Positions 11,680-20,578 of a stretch of DNA of 64,000 bases are shown one piece after another. The notes beneath the pieces were generated by a model, which was not told the DNA's origin, made no database searches, and worked only from the letters and a program-made list of their open reading frames with translations. The position numbers were made by a program, and so were the translations under genes. Numbering within the stretch: the stretch's first letter is position 1; every line of letters starts with the position of its first letter. The DNA is taken from NCBI GenBank assembly GCA_026018925.1, contig JAKSZU010000006.1:191219449-191283448 (forward strand), given 5' to 3'. The stretch comes from Tupaia tana. Lineage: Eukaryota; Chordata; Mammalia; Scandentia; Tupaiidae.

Positions 11680-12518
11680 ATGCAGCAATACATCCAGTTC
11701 CGGCAGGCAGGACTAATAGGGCAGCTCAAAGATAACATTGGGAGCCTGACTCCCTCAGTCTTTAGGCTAGATTTACCATTTACTGTCTGTGGCTTTTGTC
11801 ACCTTTACCTCTTGCTGACCAGTCTTCTTCCAGCATCATGTATACTTTACAGACAAGAATGGGAGGTTGGCAGCAATGATATGATAATCATTCTTCTGCA
11901 AGGGAAACAAACTTCCTTGGAAATTATGATACATCATTTTTCTATGGGACTCATGATAGAACTTTATCCAAAATTGTGAGTATGGTGGGGAAGTGTGACT
12001 TTTTAGTTAGACATATCATCTCCCCAAACCAACTTTGTCGCACAAGTTTACTCATACTCATCATGTGCGTGACTGGATTCTTATCCTCTACATTACTATA
12101 TCTCAATTATGATGAGCTATGGGGAGTAAAAGGTTGTATGGCCAATTACTTTTGGGAGTTACATGATAACATCTTTGAAGAGCCAATAAAAGGCTCAGAA
12201 AAGTATCACAGAGAAACAATAAACTGTTGTTTTTCTGTCAAAATATTTTTAAAAATCAAGTTTATTTTTTCTTATAAAATACCTACAAATATATACATCC
12301 ACTAATATTTAGGAGACAATTGAAGATACTACTGATAGGTTATAGTTTATATGTAATTATATACTTATTTATATAGTTACATATTCACAAAATATCTGTA
12401 TAAAAACTATAAATAAAGATCCACGTGTTGCTGCATAAAAGTCACATATGTTATATTTGCTCAGTTATTTGAAGATAGGGTTTATACATCAACAAGAAAT
12501 GAGTAAAATACTAGGTAT
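11680..12518. other. unidentified, somewhat less AT-rich sequence
   Basis: An open frame from the preceding SINE continues to 11979 (about 95 residues of non-SINE sequence, with no domain I know) and another spans 11976-12305. Neither has a start context, splice pattern or similarity I can support. It may be an old repeat I do not recognise. Confidence 0.35.
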
Positions 12519-12800
12519 TGGGATCAGCAGATGGTGTAGTGGTTATGTTGCTATACTCCAACATGGCCACGGTTTGAATACGGGACCCAATGGCTTGAAA
12601 ATAACTCCAGTCACATGTGTGTGTGCGTGCCCAAGATCCCAGAAAGAGAATGGAGGAGAAGGGCTTGCAGCATGACCATTTCCCCTGCGGGGATAATTTT
12701 TCACTTTCCTTCTTTGTCTTTCTCAATCTCTCTGAGCATATGAGTCCTAAGGTCAAACAAACAAAAACAACAGCAACAACAACAACAACAACAAAAAACC
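12519..12800 (+). mobile_element. SINE-A/C
   Basis: Head gggatcagcagatggtgtag, body cccaagatcccagaaagag and aggagaagggcttg, with an A-rich tail of CAA repeats (12755-12792). Confidence 0.88.
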
Positions 12801-14277
12801 CTAAAAAGAAATTCTACATATTTACTGAATGCCTAGTGTTTAGATACTGAGGAAGTAAAGAAACAGCAAATTCAAAGAGATGGACAATAATTTTAAAATA
12901 GCAATAGCAACCATTGTGTGGTTTCCTAAAATCACAAAATTCAGAAAGAGAATGAGCTTTCATATGAAACATAGGTAATTTCACATTGTGATGTTGAGAG
13001 ATTTTATCCAGTACATTCTTTGTTGTTTCTGTCTGTTAGAATTATTTTGTCTATTCCCTCTTCTCTCCTAACACGTCTCCACTTATATATTGCTAGATCA
13101 ATCAATGGTGTAAAGGGACTACTGCAGTCTTTGAGATGACGACTAACTTATTTTATTGTGCTAGTTTATTGCCATTTTCTGATCACCTACTTGGGTTGAT
13201 TATACCTGATTTCAGATCACCTATGTATTATTTAATTTAAGAAGCCCTCGTATCATTTGTTACATCTTTACTGCTTTAGTAAGAGACAGAAAAAAAGAGG
13301 GAGAAAGGGAGAAAGAGAGAAAGAGAAGAGAGAGAAGTAAATGTGTTTTAAAAAATATTTTTTGTTCTATTTCAGTGTCAAATAATCCAGCTATATATGT
13401 AGAACTGCCTTCAAAGTCATGCCCCAACTACTCAACACAAATCTTTGTTTCTCAGATAGCTAATGGTCTATATAATACATTCATTGAATTTCTCCTTATG
13501 TAAGGAATGTCTATTTGAGGAAAGTTTTTGCTCTTCTTCATGAGGTTGACCCTGTTCAATTCCTTTTACCAATTGTGTCTCCTCCTTAAATAACTGAAAG
13601 GTTTCTTTCTTTTATATTATTTTACTGGAAAATGGTGCTTTTTAAAACCCCTTTCTATTTCTGAAAAGAGAAAGATAAATAATAATTCACAAAAGAAGGC
13701 TCTTCTCTCATATGGACAATGGAGTGTTCCTGAAGATAATACTCTGCATGTCACAGTTTAGGAAAAGAACCTGTGACAAGTATCAAATAGAAATTCCCAT
13801 ATTTAACTCTGAAAGGACTCTGAATATAAGTTCAAATAAAATTATGAAAACAATATCGTTTTAAAATGGAAATATGCATGTGAAGTCACATTTCTATTTT
13901 TCAGGTACAAATAGGAGACAACTTTCAACAGATTAATTATTTTATAACTATGTTTTTAATTCCTAATTTTAACAATATCTATTTTCCAACATCTGGGTAT
14001 GCCCCTATCTTCATTGGAAAGGTATGGTATCCTTCTTTTATTCAGCATCTGTCTAAAAGAACATTTTCAAGACTAAATAAAATTTATAACAAATTGTGTT
14101 CTAAGGTGTCTGGAAGGAAATAGATTAATACTCGAATGACAAAGTCTTCTTAAATATTGAAGAAAAAAGGTACTTTTACTATTAAACAGTAGGAGAAATC
14201 AGTATTTTTAAAATATATAGAGCACTACATCATTTTTATATATTTATTTACTGTGGTACAATAGAAAGATTGATTGA
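12801..14277. other. unannotated sequence with a purine tract
   Basis: A GAGAAA-rich tract lies at about 13279-13339. Otherwise nothing recognised in nearly 1.5 kb. Confidence 0.4.
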
Positions 14278-14815
14278 GGGACCAGTAGGTGGTGTTGTGA
14301 TTAAGGTGCTGGATCCCACATGGCTGACTCTGTGGTTCAAATCTTGGACCTGGAGGCCTGAAAAATAGGATGGTTGGGGACCAGCAGTTAGCATAATGGC
14401 TATGTCGCTGGACTCCCACGTAGTCGACCGTGGTTCGAGTCCCGGACCCGGCGGCTTAAACTCACGCCGGGCGCGTGTGCGTGCGTGCCCAAGATCCCGA
14501 GAGGAAAATGGAGGAGAAGGGATTGCGGCGTGGCCATCCCCCCTGGGGGGTGATTTCCTGCTTTCTATCTCTCTGTCTCTCTCTGTCTGTCTGGCGAGCG
14601 CACGCGCCCTATAGCAAAAACCTCTCCAAAAAAAAAAAAAAAAAAAAAAAAAATAGGATGGTTGTATGTGTATGCATGTACCAAATCCTGAGAGGAGAAT
14701 GGAGGTGAAGGCATTGTGGCATGGTCATCCCTCCTGAGATGATTTCTCAGTTTTTCTCTTTCTGTCTCTGTTTTCCTCCAGAATGCCCTATGGCAAAAAT
14801 CTAAAATAAAATTTA
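14278..14815 (+). mobile_element. SINE-C interrupted by a younger SINE-A
   Basis: The outer element is in two parts. The head (14278-14376) has gggaccagtaggtggtgttg and a B box; the body and tail (14665-14815) have cctgagaggagaatggagg and gccctatggcaaaaatc. They join smoothly once the inner copy and one TSD are removed. Confidence 0.9.
14377..14650 (+). mobile_element. SINE-A, young, reference copy
   Basis: Best-preserved copy. A box tagcataatgg (14389-14399), B box ggttcgagtcc (14432-14442), a perfect C6-T-G6 hairpin (14538-14550), CT-rich stretch, ctatagcaaaaacctctcc and an A run. TSDs aaataggatggttg (14363-14376 and 14651-14664) are identical. The head carries an internal Pol III promoter of tRNA type; there is no ORF of its own, so mobilisation would depend on L1 (known for mammalian SINEs). 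Confidence 0.96.
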
Positions 14816-15964
14816 AAAAAATCTCCATAAAATCATGGTCAGCATGAGACAGTGTTTCAATATATACTTCCAATTTCTCATTCTATTTATTAATGCAAAT
14901 ATGAGTAGAAACTACGTTTGTTCAATTTTTTGAGGCTATATCTCGGTTTAAAAGACAAACATGAAAGTTAAAGTCACCACGCAGTCAGAATGTAGCTCGC
15001 TGTTTCCTGTGTTCCATCATCATCATACTAAGAACATTACAGAGATGTTTCAAAGACAAAATATGATACAGACTTCCTGGAAAAGGGTGAGTATATAATC
15101 GATGCTAGTTATTTTATCATCTCTGTCAAATCACGTAACAGAGAATTTAAGTAATTAGACCCAAATAATGTAGGTTGTAAATGGTATGTTGAGATTTTGA
15201 TTTATGTATCTCAAAGATAATCTTCATAAACATGATCATATTCTCATTTCCGTAGGACTAAATGATTCAAAGTTTACCTAAAGGTGGATCTACTTACTGC
15301 CTCTTAGCAACCCGTTTCCAAGAGGTCACATGTTCTTGGAAGTTTTGAGTTGCCTTTTCCTTGAGATAGTAAATATGGACTATTCTAAAACCATATCTCT
15401 TCAGAATGCAATTTCTAGTTTGCTAAAGTTGTCTGTGCAAAACCACTTAATAGGCACAGTTCAGATCAGAAAAATGAGAGATGGCGATTGGTGAAGAAGT
15501 GCAAAACCTAGTATCTAGCTTTGAAGAGGTGTGCCATCATCTTCAAGGTCTGTATCTTAAAAAGGCTTTGACTATGCAATGTGATCCTGATAAATTAAGA
15601 GCTCAAAAGACAGAAACTTTTTGCCTGTTTTAGAATTTTAATTCAGGATATGTATATTCTGGCCAATTTCTCTTTAACTCATTTGATAACTCATTTGATA
15701 AATTTACCTCCTACTGGGGAGGAGGTAAATTTACCTACATAGGCAGAGGATATTGGAATTACGTGAGGAAAATTAGACAGACCCAGCTAAAAGTGTACAT
15801 TTTAAATGATGCAGAGAGATGAAAACCTTACAGGAACACAATAAGTTCTCTATTCTATTTTGTTTCAGGAATGTCTGTTAGAAACTTCACAACCACCTGG
15901 TAGAATAGTATTTTCCAGTATCAGTCTACTAACAGGTCTTGACTATCTTTACAAGATACACTTA
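14816..15964. other. unannotated sequence
   Basis: Apart from the small perfect inverted repeat at 15699-15733 nothing is recognised. Confidence 0.4.
15699..15733. repeat. perfect 13-bp inverted repeat
   Basis: Arms taaatttacctcc (15699-15711) and ggaggtaaattta (15721-15733) with a 9-bp loop. A direct repeat actcatttgata lies immediately upstream. Confidence 0.85.
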
Positions 15965-15976
15965 GGGAGCATTTTC

Positions 15977-16273
15977 CTTTTCTTTTATTCCCTTTCCTTT
16001 CCTTTCCTTTCCTTTTTTCTTTTGGAGAGGTTTTTGCTATAGGACACGTGCACTTGCCAGAAGGACAGAGAGAGACAGAAAGACAGAAAGCGAGAAATCA
16101 CCCCCTTGGGGGATAATCACACCGCAATCCCTTCTCCTCCATTCTCCTTTAGGGATCTTGGGCACGCACACACACACGCCCAGCGTGAGTTTAAACTACT
16201 AGGTCTGAAACTTGAATCGTGGTTGACTACATAGGAGTCCAGTGACATAGCCATTACACCAACTGCTGGTCCT
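15977..16273 (-). mobile_element. SINE-A with TSDs
   Basis: Reverse copy, ttttggagaggtttttgctat to ccaactgctggtcc. Identical TSDs gggagcattttc (15965-15976 and 16274-16285). The T-rich tail includes several cctttc units. Confidence 0.92.
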
Positions 16274-16285
16274 GGGAGCATTTTC

Positions 16286-17286
16286 AAAATCCAGATTCCT
16301 GACACTATTCCAGTATGATTGTATTATTGAGATCTCAGATGGGCAAAATGGTCTAGGAAATCTCTATTTTGATCAGCTTAAGTGATCATGACAGCCATCC
16401 AGTTTTAGAATCCACAACTCTAGCAAATATGAAATAGATCACCTTTATCTATATGGGATTATTAATTTAGAATATGTTCATTCTTTCCATTTGAATTATT
16501 GAATTTATTATATCATCCTTTCACTTGAGTAGAATTAAATAATTTCATAAATAGCCTGCTCCTGACAGTTCTGTAGTAATTTCGTGCCCAGTTCAGGCAT
16601 ACCATCTTTCATTACTTAATTTTCATTTTTTGCTTTCAGAGCTCATAACACAGAGAATTAATGGACAGCTACATGCAAATTGATACACAATCCTATCGAC
16701 CTGTATATAAGCCAGGATTAAAATGATAATTTAAAAATAATAGATTGTTCTCATTGTCTCATTGAAAATGCTTGATTTTACTTACGAGTAGATCCACTCA
16801 GCTAAGCCATACCATAATCAGGATGGAAACCAATGTTATTTCTGATTTATTGCTGTCCATTTGCTTTCAGGTTATGATGAGAAGAACATATATGTTGTAG
16901 ATGTGGGAAGTTATTTTAAATATAGCTTACCCGAAATGTGATCTTAGTTTTAAAAGAAAAGAAAATAATATGTTAATTTATTCAGCAACAGAGACTTCTG
17001 GTCACAGATTTTAGACCCTAGAGGTTATGGTTGGTCAGGAAGTTGTCAGCAGTTGCTATTATTCCCATCCACTAAATCAATGATGGTATATCTAAGAAAA
17101 CCAGAACATATTGCCTTAGCAGAATCTTATTAAGAAAATTAAAATACTAAATAAAATCACATTATTTTCTTTCATTTCATTTGCTTTGGTGTGCAATAAT
17201 CCATGTGATTTTTCATAAATTTTTTATAAAATACTTTAAAATAGAATCTTCTTCATGTGATTATTTTAAAATAACTTGAGATTCAG
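16286..17286. other. unannotated sequence
   Basis: No repeat family or gene recognised. Confidence 0.4.
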
Positions 17287-17300
17287 AGTCAAAGGATGGT

Positions 17301-17500
17301 GGGACTCACAGGTGGCATGGTGGTTAAGGACTAATGGACTCTCACATGGCTGACTATGGTTTGAGTTCCGGACTTGGCAACTTGCTTTTTCACTTTCCGG
17401 CTCTCTCTTTCTCACATACACATTCTGTCTCTTTCTGGTCAAATTAAAATAAATAAATAAAGTTAAATAAAAGAATTCTTAAAAAAAAAAAAAAAAACAA
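17301..17500 (+). mobile_element. SINE-B with TSDs
   Basis: Short form: head gtggcatggtggttaagg, B box atggtttgagttcc, then cttgctttttcactttcc, a CT-rich run, ctggtcaaattaaaataaa and poly-A. Identical TSDs agtcaaaggatggt (17287-17300, 17501-17514). Confidence 0.93.
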
Positions 17501-17725
17501 AGTCAAAGGATGGTAAACTAGAACATTTTTGTTAACCCTCCAAAGAAAGTAAAATGTAAAGAAAACTCACTATCAACAGAAAAACATAAAATAACGAATA
17601 AGTCTTTGAATCCAATATTACATTTAAAGAGGAGTAATTTATGATTAGCTACCTGAAACAGTTCAGCAGCTACCTTATACTATTTTATAAGAACAGCCAT
17701 GAGTGACTTAAAAGTACTTAAAATC

Positions 17726-17945
17726 AGAGAACAGTGGTGCAGGAGTAAAATGCGACATTTAAGGCTGATTTACATGGAACTGTTCTGGATTTGCATCAGG
17801 GGATCTTCCTGAGTTCATCCAGATCATGTGTGCTGGTGACCTGAGACTGGCTGAAACTTGGGGTGAACTGTAAAGACGAGACCCTGTTGGTACTGTTCTC
17901 TGTTTCTCTTGTGGAAGAAATAAGTAAATAAAAATAAAACTTAAA
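17726..17945 (+). mobile_element. SINE-D
   Basis: Head acagtggtgcaggagtaaaatg and tail gaagaaataagtaaataaa. Flanks aaagtacttaaaatc (17711-17725) and aagatacttaaaatc (17946-17960). Its 3' flank is also the 5' flank of the next SINE. Confidence 0.8.
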
Positions 17946-17960
17946 AAGATACTTAAAATC

Positions 17961-18221
17961 GGGCCAGCGGATGGCACAGCACATCACTAGACCTCCACAT
18001 GGCTGACAGCTGCTCAAGTCCCAGACCTAGTAACTGGAAACTCACACTGGGTGCATGTGCATGTGTGTCCAAGATCCCGAGAGGAGAATGGAAGAGAGAG
18101 GATTGTAGCGTGGCCATCCCCCCCGGGGAGTGATTTCTCACTTTCTCTTTCTCAGTTTCTGTCTTTCTCTCTGGTGAGTGTACATGCCCTAAGGCAAAAG
18201 CCTCATATATATATGAGGCTT

Positions 18222-18312
<91 letters not shown>
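17961..18312 (+). mobile_element. SINE-A/C whose tail became a TA/CA microsatellite
   Basis: Head gggccagcggatggcacag, body ccaagatcccgagaggagaa and cctaaggcaaaagcctc, then the simple repeat instead of poly-A. Flanked by atacttaaaatc (17949-17960) and atacttaatatc (18313-18324), so the microsatellite lies inside the insertion. Confidence 0.88.
18225..18312. repeat. (TA)n(CA)n microsatellite
   Basis: About 20 TA units followed by a CA run with one TA interruption. Confidence 0.95.
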
Positions 18313-18316
<4 letters not shown>

Positions 18317-18324
18317 TTAATATC

Positions 18325-18642
18325 AATACAGAGTCTGAAACTAAAACATGCTTCATTTTAAGTGTTTATATTTCCAACCAGATTTCTAAATTTACTGCCT
18401 TGACTGCCCACATAGTTTGTATAATCCTTGCTATTTCTTAACTAAAAGTTCTTAGAAACACAACCAGCCTTTCCTGGGTGATGCCAAATTTCTAGTTTCC
18501 AGGTTCTGTGTTGTATCATGCTGCATCTACATTTTGCGTTCAATATTTATATATACAGAAAAGGTCATAAATTACCATTTGGAGAAATGAAGCAGGAAGA
18601 AAAAACAACAGTTCTCAGGATGCACAATGTGCACCACTCACA
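18325..18642. other. unannotated sequence
   Basis: Nothing recognised. Confidence 0.35.
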
Positions 18643-18756
18643 TATTAGGTATCTTCATGTGAGTTCAATTTATTCCTTACAGTTTGGAAAGGCCACTATA
18701 TTAGGTATTTTCATATGAGTTCAATTTACTCCTTAGAATTCTGGAAGGCTATTATA
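18643..18756 (+). repeat. 56-bp tandem duplication
   Basis: Two units begin with tattaggtat at 18643 and 18699. They share catatgagttcaattta-type sequence and ggaagg/ggaaagg near the end. The second unit has diverged at several positions. Confidence 0.8.
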
Positions 18757-18912
18757 GTGTAGAAAAACAACGTAAACAGGTATTATCGACACACATGGCA
18801 TGAACTGAGAAAAATATAAAAACTGGTTAAAGTGTAGTTGTTTCACAATATTATTAATTCCAGAAAGGCAATATTTTTCTTCTCTTTTTTCAGAAATTAT
18901 TTCTGTGAACAC

Positions 18913-19119
18913 TTTTTTTTTTTTTTAGAATTGTTTATTCTATTATTTATTTATTTATTTATTATTCTCTCTAAATTTGCCTATAGGGCACATGCACTCA
19001 CCAGAGAGAGAGAGAGAGAGAGAGAAAGTAAGTAAACAAGCTGCTAGGTCCAGAACTCAAACCACAGTCAGCCACATGAGAGTCCAGCACCTCAACTATC
19101 ATGCCACCTGCTGGACCCT
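18913..19119 (-). mobile_element. SINE-B with a SINE-A-like tail
   Basis: Reverse copy: gccacctgctggaccc head, short body, but it keeps ctatagggcacatgcactcacc from the long form, then attattta repeats and a T run. TSDs tgtgaacac (18904-18912, 19121-19129). Confidence 0.9.
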
Positions 19120-19380
19120 ATGTGAACACATTTTATACTGGTGCAGGATACTTTTGGGATGTATGAACACCAAAATCAAGTTTTAAATTTTTACTTCAAT
19201 TTCAGAAATAGTAAAGCAGGAAAAGAGTATTTTCCAGATGATTTGAATGACTTGATACTTTCAAAAATTTTTTTTCATACACCTGTACTGTTAAAATACA
19301 CAAAATAGAACTATTTAAAGGATGAGATAAAGTTTAAAGGAAAATGTATTGATAAAAATAACTTTACACTATAATTAGTG

Positions 19381-20096
19381 TGTTAGGTTTCCAAAATTGC
19401 CCCTCGGGGCCAGACAGTGGCATAGGAGTAAAATGATCTGCAAGGCAATCCCTCATGGGAGGGCTTCTTGGTTCAAAACCAGAGACCTGTGCTGGGCATA
19501 AACATCTGGGGCTACCTTAGGAATGGGGCGATTATGTGTCAAAATCTGGTTAGAGGTTTAGTCTCCCTCACCTTCTTATCAATGAGCTTAAGAAGATACA
19601 AGTAAATAAATGAAATGGTACCCAAAATTCCTGCCCTCGTGTGACCCAGGATATAAGCTCCTTCTCCTGAATGGAGGCACTAATCTGGAGTACAAGGGCA
19701 ATATCCCCCTGTTGATTATTCTACAAACCAGTTGACTTTGAGTTAACCGAAAGAGAAATTATTTTGGACAGGTGTTAGAGACTCCTTCCTACCGGTCTGG
19801 AGGAAACAAAGCCATGTGGTCAACTGCTCATGGCCGCATAGGCAAGGTCCTAGCCAACTGTTAGGAGCTAAGAATAGTCTTGACCAACAGCTAGCAAGGA
19901 AATGAGAGCCTCACTCATATTGTCACAAGGAAACAAAATCTGCCAACAATCAGGTATATTAGAAAAAGACCTCAAGCGCCAGATGAAAATTGTGATTTTA
20001 TGCCAGGCTGATGATACCCTGAACAGATGTGACAACAAATATATATGTAAAAAATCACAGATCCATGGGTTGAAGCAAGTTTGAGATGAGTTAAAA
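19381..20096 (+). mobile_element. MLT1-like LTR (ERVL-MaLR), split by a SINE-D
   Basis: From cctgccctcgtgtgaccc through ttgactttgagttaacc and gccatgtggtcaactg, the order of motifs follows MLT1-type MaLR LTRs as I remember them. A SINE-D sits near its start. It is a broken, ancient solitary LTR; the exact subfamily and ends are uncertain. Confidence 0.5.
19408..19620 (+). mobile_element. SINE-D inside an LTR
   Basis: Head ggggccagacagtggcatag with gagtaaaatg, B box ttggttcaaaacc, tail caagtaaataaatg. The flanks ccaaaattgcccctc and cccaaaattcctgccctc look like an imperfect TSD. Confidence 0.8.
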
Positions 20097-20109
20097 AGTA
20101 CCCACAACC

Positions 20110-20299
20110 GGGACCAGCAGGTGGAGTGGTGGTTAAGACGCTGGACACTTCCCACATGGCCAGCCATGGTTTGAGTCTTGGACCTGATTGCTTGCTTTCT
20201 TACTTTCTCTCTCTCTCTCTCCCTGTGTTCAAGTTAAAATAAGTGAATTAATAAATAAAATTAAATGAATAATTCTTGGGAAAAAAAAAAAAGAAGGAG
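20110..20299 (+). mobile_element. SINE-B
   Basis: Head ggaccagcaggtggagtgg, B box atggtttgagtctt, cttgctttcttactttc, CT run, gttaaaataagtgaatt and A run. Flanks aagtacccacaac (20097-20109) and aagtacctacaac (20300-20312). Confidence 0.92.
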
Positions 20300-20312
20300 A
20301 AGTACCTACAAC

Positions 20313-20567
20313 GGAGACTGGCATAATGGTTACATGGCTGGACTCCCACATACTCAAATACGGTTCGAGTCCCAGACCTTGAGGCTTAAAACTCATACCA
20401 GGCACATGTGCATGCATGCCCAAAATTCTAAGAGGAGAATGGGGGAGAAGGAATTGTGGCATGGCCATCCTCCTGGGAGATGATTTCTCTTTCTCTGTCT
20501 CTCTCTGTCTCTTCAGCAAGTGCACATGTCCTATAGCAAAAAAACTCTCTTAAAAAAGAGAAAAAAG
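20313..20567 (+). mobile_element. SINE-A directly behind the SINE-B
   Basis: Starts at ggagactggcataatgg (first bases of the head shortened), B box acggttcgagtccc, body attctaagaggagaatgg, tail ctatagcaaaaaaactctc. Its 3' flank gatacgcacaa (20568-20578) resembles the two earlier target copies. Confidence 0.88.
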
Positions 20568-20578
20568 ATACGCACAAT

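Noticed and set aside
11362-11979. 205-residue open frame, the longest in the window
   Set aside because: Its first half is an antisense SINE and the rest has no domain, start context or splice signals that I can support.
14377-14455. Possible functional tRNA gene
   Set aside because: A and B boxes are present but the cloverleaf is not credible, a SINE body follows, and many equal copies exist with TSDs.
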